Source: Psychroserpens damuponensis (GTDB taxonomy: Bacteria; Bacteroidota; Bacteroidia; Flavobacteriales; Flavobacteriaceae). Taken from it: a DNA stretch of 64,000 nt. Where the stretch lies: the NCBI RefSeq assembly GCF_000826655.1, contig NZ_JXJO01000016.1, forward strand, positions 62,001 to 126,000. Direction: 5' to 3'. The notes beneath the pieces were generated by a model, which did no database searches, was not told the origin of the DNA, and saw only the letters and a program-made list of their open reading frames with translations. Made by a program: the position numbers and the translations under genes. Below, piece after piece: positions 17,074 through 26,275 of this stretch. Position 1 is the stretch's first letter. Each line of letters opens with the position of its first letter.

Positions 17074-18477
17074 ATGAAGCACTTACTTATTGTTGTATTT
17101 CTATTTTCAACAGTTCAATTTTCGGCACAAACAGATGCCGAACATCTAAAAACCATCTATTCCAATTCTTTAACTAATGGTATGAGTTACCAATGGTTAG
17201 ACCACTTGTCTAATCAAATTGGCGGCCGACTTTCTGGCTCCTTAAATGCCGAAAAAGCAGTACAATACACAAAACAAGAGTTAGAAAAATTAGGTCTAGA
17301 TAAAGTGTGGTTACAACCTGTTATGGTGCCACGTTGGGTAAGAGGAGCTCCAGAATTCGCTTATTTTGAAACCTCACCTGGAGTTACTACAAATGTCAAT
17401 ATTTGTGCGCTTGGTGGTTCTATTGCAACTCCAAATGGAGGTGTAAAGGCTAAAATTATTGAAGTTGGTAGTTATACTGAACTCGAAGCTTTAGGCGAAG
17501 AAAACATCAAGGGTAAAATTGTATTTATTAATAGACCAATGCAAGCAGATGTAATTCAAACTTTTGAAGCTTATGGAGGTTGCTCTGTAGAACGTTATGC
17601 TGGCGCAAAGGAAGCTGCAAAGTATGGTGCTGTTGGTACAATTGTGAGATCGTTAAGTTTGAGATTAGATGATTATCCACACACAGGAAGTATGAGTTAT
17701 GGCGAGTTACCAAACAATAAACGTATTCCTTCTGCGGCAATTAGTACTAATGATGCCGAATTGTTAAGTGGCATGATTGCACTAAATAAAAACCTTAATT
17801 TCTTTTTTAAATTAAACTGTAAACAACTTGCCGATGTCCAATCTTATAATGTAATTGGAGAAATAACAGGAAGCGAATTCCCAAATGAAATTATTGTCGT
17901 TGGTGGGCACTTAGACTCTTGGGATTTAGGTGATGGCTCTCATGATGATGGAGCAGGAGTTGTGCAATCTATGGATGTGTTACGCTTATTAAAAGAAAGT
18001 GGTATTAAACCAAAACGAACGATTAGAACCGTACTTTTTATGAATGAAGAAAATGGTTTGCGTGGCGGAAAAAAATATGCTGAGGTTGCCAAATCAAAAC
18101 ATGAAAAACACGTTTTCGCTTTAGAAAGTGATTCGGGAGGATTCACACCTCGTGGTTTTAGTTTTCAATGTAGTGAAGCCATGCTCGCAAAAATACAGAG
18201 TTGGAGATCATTATTTAAACCGTATTTAATTCACTTTTTTGAGATGGGTTACAGTGGTGCAGATATTAGTCCGTTAAAAGATGACAATATCGTACTTGCT
18301 GGATTACGTCCAGATTCACAACGCTATTTTGATCATCATCATGCTGCAAACGATACGTTTGAACATGTTAATAAACGAGAATTAGAACTAGGAGCAGCCT
18401 CTATGACAGCCTTAATATATTTGATGGATACCTATGGAACCGATACCATCACTAATGATGTAGAATTGAGAGATTAA
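17074..18477 (+). CDS. Secreted M28-family zinc aminopeptidase/carboxypeptidase Q-like
   Basis: A 467-residue exported metallopeptidase. The signal peptide is MKHLLIVVFLFSTVQFSAQ, which sets the start at the ATG at 17074; a TTG 18 bases upstream would only add a charged leader. A PA-like insert (about residues 130-250, IKGKIVFINRP ... GAVGTIV) is followed by the M28 catalytic core with zinc ligands in VVGGHLDSWD, HDDGAGV and MNEENGLRGG and a late His-His-His segment (YFDHHHAANDTF). The overall layout matches carboxypeptidase Q (PGCP) type dipeptidases. It probably degrades peptides in the periplasm or outside. It lies 78 bases after ppk2 in the same direction. Confidence 0.9.
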   Translation: MKHLLIVVFLFSTVQFSAQTDAEHLKTIYSNSLTNGMSYQWLDHLSNQIGGRLSGSLNAEKAVQYTKQELEKLGLDKVWLQPVMVPRWVRGAPEFAYFETSPGVTTNVNICALGGSIATPNGGVKAKIIEVGSYTELEALGEENIKGKIVFINRPMQADVIQTFEAYGGCSVERYAGAKEAAKYGAVGTIVRSLSLRLDDYPHTGSMSYGELPNNKRIPSAAISTNDAELLSGMIALNKNLNFFFKLNCKQLADVQSYNVIGEITGSEFPNEIIVVGGHLDSWDLGDGSHDDGAGVVQSMDVLRLLKESGIKPKRTIRTVLFMNEENGLRGGKKYAEVAKSKHEKHVFALESDSGGFTPRGFSFQCSEAMLAKIQSWRSLFKPYLIHFFEMGYSGADISPLKDDNIVLAGLRPDSQRYFDHHHAANDTFEHVNKRELELGAASMTALIYLMDTYGTDTITNDVELRD

Positions 18478-18494
18478 CACTAATTTTTTATGAT

Positions 18495-18956
18495 TTGTTT
18501 ACTGAATTATTAGCTAATTTATTAGAACTGTATCTAGATATCAAGTTCTGGTTTAAAAAGCGAAAACGACGAAAATTTGAGAAGGAACATAACCTTCCAA
18601 AAAAAACTATGTGGTATCCTTCACAACAGTTAACTGTCGTTTATTTGGTGGTTATGTTGATTTCGGTAACGATTGTAATGGTATTTGTATTTCCAAATTC
18701 GCAAAAGAGAAAAACGGAAAAACAACTCTCTAAAATTGTGTTATTATTAGAAAAAGAAAAGAAAGATATTGGAGAATATCCCACCAAATTAAGAACGATC
18801 ATTAGAAATAATCCTTTGCTTAAAGAGGTGACATTAGATGATTGGAACAACGAGTTTTATTATAAATTATCTGAGGATGGTTTGAGTTATGATTTGTTTT
18901 CCTTCGGAAAAGATAAAACACCAAATACCGATGACGACATTAGACTAAAGAACTAA
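18495..18956 (+). CDS. Pseudopilin-like protein with T2SS GspG C-terminal domain
   Basis: A 153-residue protein that starts at a TTG (18495), the only start-type codon near the frame's beginning. Residues 1-44 are cytoplasmic-looking and strongly basic (KFWFKKRKRRKFEKEHN). One membrane span follows (~47-68, LTVVYLVVMLISVTIVMVFVF). The C-terminal ~80 residues end in DDWNNEFYYKLS-EDGLSYDLFSFGKDKTPNTDDDI, closely resembling the calcium-binding GspG C-terminal domain of type II secretion major pseudopilins (DPWGNPY...YDLYSLGADG...DI). It lacks the short prepilin leader with a cleavable site at the membrane helix. No other T2SS gene is near, so it is likely a domain reused in a membrane-anchored periplasmic protein. 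Confidence 0.65.
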   Translation: MFTELLANLLELYLDIKFWFKKRKRRKFEKEHNLPKKTMWYPSQQLTVVYLVVMLISVTIVMVFVFPNSQKRKTEKQLSKIVLLLEKEKKDIGEYPTKLRTIIRNNPLLKEVTLDDWNNEFYYKLSEDGLSYDLFSFGKDKTPNTDDDIRLKN

Positions 18957-18966
18957 ACTCCAAATT

Positions 18967-19542
18967 ATGAAGCATATTTACTTAGTTATAACTGTTTTTA
19001 TTTCAACGATGGGCTTTGCGCAAGATATTTCCGAAGTGAATATTCCATATCATAACATTCCAGAATACTCCAAAGAATTTACAGCCGGAACAATGGCAGC
19101 TCGTATGGTTGATGCTTTAGGTTTTAGATTTTATTGGGCTAGTGCAGGTTTAACAGAAAAGGATTTGGCGTTTAAACCAAATGACGATGTGCGTTCTACG
19201 GCAGAGACGATTGATCATATTTTAGATTTGTCTTATATTATTGTGAATTCTACTTTAAAGGTTGCAAATGAAGGTGTAGATAAGTCTACAATGACTTATG
19301 CCGACAAGCGTAAACAGGCTTTGATAAATTTAAAGACTGCAGCCGAAATTTTGAGAACAAGTGATGATATTTCTCAGTATAAAATTATTTTTGGTGAGAA
19401 TGAGATTCCGTTTTGGAATCAAGTTAATGGTCCCATTGCAGATTCAATTTGGCATTGTGGACAGTTGGCATCTTACAGGAGAATCTCAGGAAATCCCATT
19501 AATCCAAATGTGAATCATTTTAGAGGAACTGTAAAGGAGTAA
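18967..19542 (+). CDS. Exported DinB-like four-helix protein
   Basis: A 191-residue protein with a signal peptide (MKHIYLVITVFISTMGFAQ) followed by a DinB/YfiT-like four-helix bundle. The metal-site histidines expected in this fold are visible in ETIDHILDLSY and in the final block IADSIWHCGQLASYRRISGN. DinB-superfamily proteins bind a divalent metal and include thiol transferases; most are cytoplasmic, so the signal peptide is notable. The C-terminal GNPINPNVNHFRGT motif is shared by exported flavobacterial relatives. It follows the pseudopilin-like gene by 10 bases and ends the co-directional run. Exact reaction unknown. Confidence 0.8.
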   Translation: MKHIYLVITVFISTMGFAQDISEVNIPYHNIPEYSKEFTAGTMAARMVDALGFRFYWASAGLTEKDLAFKPNDDVRSTAETIDHILDLSYIIVNSTLKVANEGVDKSTMTYADKRKQALINLKTAAEILRTSDDISQYKIIFGENEIPFWNQVNGPIADSIWHCGQLASYRRISGNPINPNVNHFRGTVKE

Positions 19543-19603
19543 ACCTGATTGGATTTTTTTTTGTAAATAAAAAGTCATATTTTTCTTATAAATAATTAAA
19601 GGC

Positions 19604-21160
19604 ATGACAACTCTAAAGCAGAAGTTCGTACTTATCGCTTTTTTCATAATTCCATTATTTTCATTTTCACAACATGTTAGCGAACTATTATGCAAAATCC
19701 TAGACACTAAAACTAGTGAGCCAGTTATGTTTGCATCTGTTGCAGTGAAAGATCAAAATGTTGGTGTTATTTCTGACGACGACGGTAGTTTTAGATTGCC
19801 AATAACTTATAAGAGGAACAATACTATAATTATTATTTCGTGTATTGGTTATAGAACTTTAGAGGTTGATGTGAGCACTTTAGCAAGTAACCATTTAAAT
19901 ATTTTAAAATTAGATCCTCAAATAGAATCTCTTTCTGTTGTTACCATTATTGCAGAGAAAGACTCTAAAAAGGAGAAAGCAGATTATATTCCGGTAAGAG
20001 ATATTGTTAGAAAAGCTATTCAAAATATACCTTTAAATTATCCAACTAATGCGCATTCATATATAGGATACTATCGAGAATACCAGGTTTTAAATAATAG
20101 CTACTTTAACCTTAACGAAGGTATTATGGAAGAGTTTGATGCTGGATTTCACACCAATAAATTATTCTATAAAGATAATCAAGCCGCTCTATATAGTTTT
20201 AAACAAAATACCCAATTTCCTCAGGATACGGTATTATCTAAGGCTTATGATAATAAAAATTTAAAATTTATTGAGCAAGCCACAATTTCAGGTTTTGGTG
20301 GTAATGAATTATGCGTTTTACATATGCACAATACCATAAGAAATTATGAAAAGCAATCCTTCTCTTTTGTAGATGTCTTTAAAGAAAATTTTTTATATAA
20401 TCACGTATTTAGATTAGCCAATAAAACGTATTTAAATGGCAAACCTATATATGAAATCAAATTTTATGCTACAGAAGCTGTTGCAGGAGTAAAAAATACA
20501 GCTACAGGTGTTATTTATATAGCTTATGACACGTTTGCAATTCATAAAATCGAATATAATGGATTTGAAAAAAATAACGAAAAACCCTTTTATTCTTTAA
20601 CTGTAGAATACGTGCCTAAATACGGGAAAATGTATCTTAATTATATTTCATTTTATAATTCTTTTAAAGCAAAGAGTGTCAATAGCTTTAAAATTAACTC
20701 TGTAGAATTTGATGCTGATGACAATGCATTTTTAGTAAGTTTTAGTAATGCTATTGATACTAAAACAATCACTAAGAAAAAGCGTTTTAAATTTAATTAT
20801 AATGATGAACGACTAAGAGTTTCAAAAGTTGAAGTATTGACGAATAAGCAACTTAAAATTAGTTTAGATGAAGATTTGTCTATTGATGAAGTTGAAGATT
20901 TTAAAACCTTAAAAGGAATCGATTATAAAATACGACATGTATTAGATTTAGCTGGTAGAAAACTAAATGAGCTTACGTTTATTGATGCCGATCAATTTAG
21001 AGAGTATTTTGTACAAGAAGTATTTAAAAGTAAAGCGGTGCCTAATAATCTAATATTTGTAAATAAAATAATGCCTCTTAGCAAATCTAAAATTAATAAT
21101 CACGCTTTAGATGTAGCTAAATACTGGATTAATTCACCTTTAAAGACGACAAAAAATTAA
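19604..21160 (+). CDS. CarboxypepD_reg-like domain protein, secreted
   Basis: A 518-residue exported protein. The signal peptide (MTTLKQKFVLIAFFIIPLFSFSQ) leads into a CarboxypepD_reg-like sandwich (~24-110, KILDTKTSEPVMFASVAVKD, IISCIGYRTLEVDVSTL), then a domain that starts DIVRKAIQNIPLNYPTNAHSYIGYYREY. That IGYYREY block and the later beta-rich region belong to a family seen beside or within DUF5686-type outer-membrane proteins in flavobacteria. There is no plug or barrel, so it is not a TonB receptor. It is probably periplasmic or attached to the outer membrane; function unknown. It converges on the histidine kinase gene with 19 bases between. Confidence 0.75.
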   Translation: MTTLKQKFVLIAFFIIPLFSFSQHVSELLCKILDTKTSEPVMFASVAVKDQNVGVISDDDGSFRLPITYKRNNTIIIISCIGYRTLEVDVSTLASNHLNILKLDPQIESLSVVTIIAEKDSKKEKADYIPVRDIVRKAIQNIPLNYPTNAHSYIGYYREYQVLNNSYFNLNEGIMEEFDAGFHTNKLFYKDNQAALYSFKQNTQFPQDTVLSKAYDNKNLKFIEQATISGFGGNELCVLHMHNTIRNYEKQSFSFVDVFKENFLYNHVFRLANKTYLNGKPIYEIKFYATEAVAGVKNTATGVIYIAYDTFAIHKIEYNGFEKNNEKPFYSLTVEYVPKYGKMYLNYISFYNSFKAKSVNSFKINSVEFDADDNAFLVSFSNAIDTKTITKKKRFKFNYNDERLRVSKVEVLTNKQLKISLDEDLSIDEVEDFKTLKGIDYKIRHVLDLAGRKLNELTFIDADQFREYFVQEVFKSKAVPNNLIFVNKIMPLSKSKINNHALDVAKYWINSPLKTTKN

Positions 21161-21179
21161 GAGCTTTTATATTTGGGCT

Positions 21180-22661
21180 CTACTTATAATTATTTTTTAA
21201 ATACAAAGAAAAAGTAGTGCCAACATTGATCTCACTATCAACTTTAATTTTACCACCAATAGCTTCTATTTGGTTTTTAGTAATAAATAACCCTAAGCCT
21301 CTAGAATCTTTATGTTTATGAAATGTATTGTACATGCCAAACAATTTGTCTCCATGACGTTTTAAGTCAATGCCAAGACCATTATCTTTTATGTCAATAA
21401 TAATATATTCATCTGAAACACGCGTTTTTAAAGTAACTATAGGCCTTACATTCTCTTTTTTATACTTTAAGGCATTAGATAGAAAGTTTAAGATAATACT
21501 ATCTAAATAAGCAGGTATGGTTTTGATTTTTAAACCGTCAGGAACTTCGTTAATGATTGTTGCTTTTGTATCTAAAATAATGGCTTTTACACTAAATAGT
21601 GTTTTTTCTATAGCATTGTATAGCCTAACTGTAGATAAATCGTCATGAATTTTGGTATTCATGAAAGCTATTTCGTTTAAGTTGTTTACAGTTTCTCTAA
21701 GGTGTCCAACTGCAGTGCCAATTAGTGGGAAAAAGCTATTTTTAGCGGCTTCTGGGTCTTCATGTTCCATAAGGTCTAGAAGCATTACTAGGTTACCAGA
21801 ATGAGATTTTAAATTGTGAGAAACGATGTGCGCAAAATTTAATAATCTAGCATTTTGATCTGTCGTCACATCTAATAACGACTGTATTTTTGATGCCGCT
21901 AATTTATTAGCAGTAATATTATTAATTTGAGAAACGAAATGCATAGGCTCGTCTTTATCATCTCTTACTAGAGAAACGTTTAATAAGGCCCAAATGATAT
22001 CTCCATTTTTAGATATATATCGTTTTTCTATTTCTGCATAATCAATATCTTTATTTAATAATTGTTTTATAAGTTTTAATCCAATTGTTTTATCATCAGG
22101 ATGAGTCATTTCGTTGAAATTTTTCGAAATAAATTCTTCTTCCTTGTATCCAAACATATCACACAAAAAAGTATTGACTTTTAGCCAATTTCCTTCTAAG
22201 CTTACTATAGCCATTCCAATTCCAGAAAAATCGAATGTTTTTCTCCATTGTTCTTCTCGTAAAGCTATTTTTTTTAAATTTTTTGTTTTTTCAGTGATAT
22301 CTTGAAATAAACCTGAAATTTTAACACATACTCCGTCTTCAATTATAGCTTTACCAATGGCTCTTACCCACTTTTGATTGTTTTTTGCACTTGTGAAATT
22401 TAGTTCTAAATCATACGGTTTACCAAATTTTGTACACGCGTCGAAGGCTTCTAAAAGAGTGTGTAAACAATCATTTTTATAAAAACTAGTAGCACGCTCA
22501 AAAGTAATTTCAAAGTCAGAGTTTACTTCATGAATAGCTCTCGTTATCTTACTCCATGTAATAGTCATGGAGCTCAACTCTACTTCCCAAGTGCCAATTT
22601 GGGCCATTTCTAAAAGATCATCTGAAGGTAGGCAGTCATTAAGATGACTTATGTTTGTCAT
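21180..22661 (-). CDS. PAS-domain sensor histidine kinase (soluble)
   Basis: A 493-residue kinase without clear membrane spans when started at the ATG at 22661 (MTNISHLND). An upstream TTG/ATG frame adds 29 hydrophobic residues to 22748 that could be a span, so the start is uncertain. Two PAS domains (~15-130 and ~135-255) are seen from WEVELSSMTITWSKI and GIGMAIVSLEGNWLKVN, each with a PAC tail. The kinase core has the phospho-His in FAHIVSHNLKSHSGN, an N box NFLSNALKY, and G boxes DNGLGIDL and GLGLFITKNQIEAIGGK. No response regulator is adjacent. The family is common in flavobacteria as orphan kinases sensing cytoplasmic cues (heme, flavin or redox); the ligand cannot be inferred. Confidence 0.88.
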   Translation of the reverse strand: MTNISHLNDCLPSDDLLEMAQIGTWEVELSSMTITWSKITRAIHEVNSDFEITFERATSFYKNDCLHTLLEAFDACTKFGKPYDLELNFTSAKNNQKWVRAIGKAIIEDGVCVKISGLFQDITEKTKNLKKIALREEQWRKTFDFSGIGMAIVSLEGNWLKVNTFLCDMFGYKEEEFISKNFNEMTHPDDKTIGLKLIKQLLNKDIDYAEIEKRYISKNGDIIWALLNVSLVRDDKDEPMHFVSQINNITANKLAASKIQSLLDVTTDQNARLLNFAHIVSHNLKSHSGNLVMLLDLMEHEDPEAAKNSFFPLIGTAVGHLRETVNNLNEIAFMNTKIHDDLSTVRLYNAIEKTLFSVKAIILDTKATIINEVPDGLKIKTIPAYLDSIILNFLSNALKYKKENVRPIVTLKTRVSDEYIIIDIKDNGLGIDLKRHGDKLFGMYNTFHKHKDSRGLGLFITKNQIEAIGGKIKVDSEINVGTTFSLYLKNNYK

Positions 22662-22814
22662 TAATTTATAGGTGTTAATTATTTGGGATTGTAATTCGAT
22701 AGGTATGAAATACAACACAAACCTAACAAAATAAACGATTAAGTGCAAAAATAAACGTTAAAACGCATATAAAAGACTGTGTTTTCAGGTGACTTATTTT
22801 TAAAGCCTTGAGTT

Positions 22815-24020
22815 TCAAATTGTTATTTCAATTTGATTATTTAAAATATCGTCAAAAGTTTCACGCTTTCTTATGAGATGTGCTTTTTTATTGAGCCACA
22901 GTACTTCAGCAGGACGATAACGAGAATTATAGTTGGAAGCCATCGAGTAACAATAAGCTCCAGCATTTTTAAAAGCTAAAATATCATCTTCTTTTATTTC
23001 TGAAATTCGCCTGTTATTCGCAAAGGTGTCAGTTTCACAAATATAGCCTACAACCGAGTAAAATCGCTCGCGACCCTTCGAATTTGAAATATTAACAATC
23101 TCATGTTGCGATCCATACAGCATTGGTCTAATTAAATGATTAAATCCAGAGTCTACTTGAGCAAAAACCGTGGATGTGGTTTGTTTTACGACATTTACTT
23201 TGGTTAAAAAATACCCAGCTTCACTCACTAAGAATTTTCCAGGCTCGAAGGCTAAGGTTAGCGGTTTGCCGTAAGATTTACAAAATTGATTAAATCGTTT
23301 TGATAATTTGTCTCCTAACTCCTCAATATTGGTTTCAATATCACCAGTTTTATAAGGAACTTTAAAACCAGAACCAAAATCTATAAAATCTAATGTTTTG
23401 AAGTTTTTAGCCGTATCAAAAAGAATTTCACTTGCATATAAAAACACGTCAATATCAAGAATGTCACTACCAGTATGCATATGAATACCGTTAATATTCA
23501 TTTTTGTATTCTCAACAATTCTTAATAGATGTGGTATTTGATGAATAGAAATTCCAAACTTACTATCAATATGTCCTACAGAAATATTAGTGTTACCACC
23601 AGCCATCACGTGTGGATTAATTCTTATACAAACTGGTATTTTTGGATGCTTTGTTCCAAATTGTTCTAAAACAGATAGATTATCAATATTAATTTGAACG
23701 CCAAGTTTTGCAGCCTTTTCAATTTCCGCTAGGGAGACACCATTGGGTGTAAAAATAATTTGCTCAGGTTTAAAGCCCGCTTTTAAACCTAATTGAACCT
23801 CTTGTATTGAAACCGTATCCAATCCTGATCCTAATTGGTTAAACAGTTTTAAAACCGAAATATTTGACAAGGCCTTAACAGCATAATTCAATTTTAATTT
23901 TTTAACCTTACTAAACGCAGATGTTAAACGTTTGTACTGAAACTTGATTTTTTCAGCATCATAAACATAAACCGGACTTCCGTAGTCTGCAGCAATTTGT
24001 AATAAGGTAGTGTGTTCCAT
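22815..24020 (-). CDS. lysA: Diaminopimelate decarboxylase
   Basis: A 401-residue PLP enzyme that decarboxylates meso-diaminopimelate to L-lysine, the last step of the pathway. The alanine-racemase-like barrel carries the Schiff-base lysine in NYAVKALSN, a substrate-binding HMHTGSDI block, the FEPGKFLVSEAGYF phosphate-binding strand and ICETDTFANN, the equivalent of the conserved CESxDxF motif whose Cys reaches across the dimer. Length is normal for the family. It is divergent from an ACT-domain gene 121 bases away, so the shared intergenic region may control both in response to lysine pathway products. Confidence 0.92.
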   Translation of the reverse strand: MEHTTLLQIAADYGSPVYVYDAEKIKFQYKRLTSAFSKVKKLKLNYAVKALSNISVLKLFNQLGSGLDTVSIQEVQLGLKAGFKPEQIIFTPNGVSLAEIEKAAKLGVQINIDNLSVLEQFGTKHPKIPVCIRINPHVMAGGNTNISVGHIDSKFGISIHQIPHLLRIVENTKMNINGIHMHTGSDILDIDVFLYASEILFDTAKNFKTLDFIDFGSGFKVPYKTGDIETNIEELGDKLSKRFNQFCKSYGKPLTLAFEPGKFLVSEAGYFLTKVNVVKQTTSTVFAQVDSGFNHLIRPMLYGSQHEIVNISNSKGRERFYSVVGYICETDTFANNRRISEIKEDDILAFKNAGAYCYSMASNYNSRYRPAEVLWLNKKAHLIRKRETFDDILNNQIEITI

Positions 24021-24141
24021 AAGTTTTAAATCGTTATTAATTGAAGCATCAAACTTAGATTTTATCTTTAGTTAAAACATAAAAATGAAAAAATATTGCT
24101 AATTTTACACAAAATGTTAAATAATTAACAAGTTATACGTT

Positions 24142-24798
24142 ATGAAGACAATTGCTTCTTGTGTGCACGACATTATTATAGCACGTCCGTTTTTAGAAGA
24201 AGGCTTATCAAGACAAATCATAAATTTCTCGGCTTTGGCCAAAGATTTGAATCAGCCTATTTCAGAAATGTTGCGTAAACCTGTTAAAGATGGAGCCATT
24301 ATGATGGCTTTACGTCGCTATCATTCGCCGTTAAATCTAGAGAATTCGGTACGATTAAAAAAAGTGTTTAGAAACTTAGGAGATATTACGGTACGATCAA
24401 ATCTTAGTGATTTTACATTTCAGAATTCAAAAACATTAATTCATAGTCATTCTCAAGTATTAGAAAAAATTAGGGCTAATCATCAAATTTTCTATGCCTT
24501 TACACGAGGTATGTTTGAAAGTAATATGATTATTTCAACCTCAGAAAAAGACAGTGTTTTAAAGGCATTTAAGAATGAGACTCAAATAGGATTACAAGAT
24601 AAATTGAGTGCTATTAGTATTTCTTTACCCAATGGAAACTCAAAAATCGCTGGACTCTATTATCAAATATTTAAGCGTTTGGCATGGGAAAATATCACAT
24701 TATATGAAGTCGTTTCTACAACAAATGAATTTACAATTGTTGTTGAGGATGCGTTGGTAGATAAAGCATTTTCGGTAATTAAACGCTTAAAAGATTGA
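24142..24798 (+). CDS. ACT-domain protein divergent from lysA
   Basis: A 218-residue soluble protein. The N-terminal half is helical and not recognised. The C-terminal ~90 residues contain one or two ACT-like folds: KLSAISISLPNGNSKIAGLYYQIFKRLAWENITLYEVVSTTNEFTIVVEDALVDKAFSVIKRL matches the regulatory ACT repeat of aspartokinases (helix, then I-S-T-x-x-E-x-T-I-V-V). No kinase domain is present. Because it faces lysA head to head, it may sense lysine or another aspartate-family amino acid. It could be a remnant or stand-alone regulator rather than an enzyme. The function is inferred only from the fold and position. Confidence 0.65.
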   Translation: MKTIASCVHDIIIARPFLEEGLSRQIINFSALAKDLNQPISEMLRKPVKDGAIMMALRRYHSPLNLENSVRLKKVFRNLGDITVRSNLSDFTFQNSKTLIHSHSQVLEKIRANHQIFYAFTRGMFESNMIISTSEKDSVLKAFKNETQIGLQDKLSAISISLPNGNSKIAGLYYQIFKRLAWENITLYEVVSTTNEFTIVVEDALVDKAFSVIKRLKD

Positions 24799-24845
24799 TG
24801 TTTAAACTAAAATATAAAGTTTAAATGATTTCAATATAAAAACTA

Positions 24846-24876
24846 TTGGTAATAACCTTTAGTATGTTTATTTTTG
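24846..24876 (+). promoter_or_regulatory. Bacteroidota promoter of sucC
   Basis: TTG (24846-24848), a 20-base spacer and TATTTTTG (24869-24876) match the primary promoter consensus. Transcription should begin near 24883, giving a leader of about 95 bases before sucC. The leader contains the octamer CTTCGGAA (24901-24908) and a weak CTTCG...CGAAG stem. Confidence 0.75.
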
Positions 24877-24979
24877 TGGCTATTACAACTATTTAAATTA
24901 CTTCGGAAATATTAAACGAAGTCAAACCATAAATTTTAAAGATTTCCTTTTTAAGGAAAATATAAATAGATAATTTATT

Positions 24980-26170
24980 ATGAATTTACACGAATATCAA
25001 GGAAAAGAATTATTAAGCAGCTTTGGCGTACGTATTCAACGTGGTATTGTTGCACAAAATGCTGATGAAGCAGTTGCAGCAGCTAAAAAATTAACCGAAG
25101 ATACAGGTACTGGTTGGCACGTTATTAAAGCACAGGTTCATGCAGGTGGACGTGGAAAAGGTGGTGGTGTAAAACTAGCAAAAAGCCTTGATGAAGTAAA
25201 AACAATCGCAGGAGAAATTATTGGGATGGACTTAGTGACACCTCAAACTTCTGCCGAAGGTAAACGCGTACACCAAGTATTAGTTGCAGAAGATGTGTAC
25301 TATCCTGGAGATTCTGAACCAGAAGAATATTATATGTCTGTGCTGTTAAATAGAGCTAATGGACGTAATATGATTATGTATTCGACAGAAGGAGGAATGG
25401 ATATTGAAACTGTAGCAGAGGAAACTCCTCATTTAATTTTCCATGAAGAAATAGATCCTGCAACAGGAATTTTACCGTTTCAAGCACGTAAAATTGCATT
25501 TAACCTAGGTTTATCTGGTGCTGCATTTAAAGACATGACAAAATTTGTGACTGCTCTTTATACCGCTTATGACAAATCTGATTCTTCATTATTTGAAATT
25601 AATCCTGTTTTAAAAACAAGTGATGCTAAAATTATGGCAGTAGATGCAAAAGTATCTTTAGATGACAATGCCTTATTTAGACATAAAGATTTAGCAGCTC
25701 TACGTGATTTCCGTGAAGAAAATGCTATTGAAGTAGAAGCTGGAGAACATGGTTTAAACTATGTAGATCTTGATGGTAACGTAGGTTGTATGGTAAATGG
25801 TGCTGGGCTTGCAATGGCAACTATGGATTTAATTAAGCAAGCAGGTGGAGAGCCAGCTAACTTTTTAGATGTTGGTGGTACTGCAGATGCTGCAAGAGTT
25901 GAATTGGCTTTTGAATTGATTTTAAGAGATCCTGCTGTTAAAGCGATTTTAATTAACATTTTTGGAGGTATCGTTCGTTGTGATCGTGTTGCCCAAGGTG
26001 TAATTGATGCTTATAAAAATATGGGTAACATTAATGTACCAATCATTGTACGTTTACAAGGTACCAATGCAGATATCGCTAAGAAATTAATTGATGAGTC
26101 TGGATTAGCCGTAATGAGCGCAACAGAATTCCAAGAAGCAGCAGATAAAGTACAAGAAGTATTAGCGTAA
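24980..26170 (+). CDS. sucC: Succinyl-CoA synthetase beta subunit (ADP-forming)
   Basis: A 396-residue beta subunit of the TCA-cycle enzyme that makes ATP (or GTP) from succinyl-CoA. It begins MNLHEYQGKELLSSFGV, the standard SucC N-terminus, followed by the ATP-grasp domain (HAGGRGKGGGVKLAKS; metal-site EINPV) and the C-terminal CoA-ligase domain (NGAGLAMATMD, NFLDVGGTA, NIFGGIVRCD). Length is normal. The alpha subunit gene (sucD) is not adjacent, as is typical in this family. A perfect palindromic terminator follows, and the gene has its own promoter, so it is a single-gene unit. Confidence 0.96.
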   Translation: MNLHEYQGKELLSSFGVRIQRGIVAQNADEAVAAAKKLTEDTGTGWHVIKAQVHAGGRGKGGGVKLAKSLDEVKTIAGEIIGMDLVTPQTSAEGKRVHQVLVAEDVYYPGDSEPEEYYMSVLLNRANGRNMIMYSTEGGMDIETVAEETPHLIFHEEIDPATGILPFQARKIAFNLGLSGAAFKDMTKFVTALYTAYDKSDSSLFEINPVLKTSDAKIMAVDAKVSLDDNALFRHKDLAALRDFREENAIEVEAGEHGLNYVDLDGNVGCMVNGAGLAMATMDLIKQAGGEPANFLDVGGTADAARVELAFELILRDPAVKAILINIFGGIVRCDRVAQGVIDAYKNMGNINVPIIVRLQGTNADIAKKLIDESGLAVMSATEFQEAADKVQEVLA

Positions 26171-26231
26171 TATATATGGTGTTTTAGACTGGATTGACAT
26201 TCAGCTTATTAAAACATATACACATTAGATA

Positions 26232-26265
26232 AAAAAAAGGTTCTCAAATTTGAGAACCTTTTTTT
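26232..26265. terminator. Perfect 34-bp palindromic bidirectional terminator
   Basis: Seven A, GGTTCTCAAA, then its exact reverse complement ending in seven T: a 17-bp stem with T-tracts on both strands. It separates sucC from the convergent DUF1456 gene and should stop transcription from both sides. Confidence 0.92.
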
Positions 26266-26275
26266 ATTATAAAAC

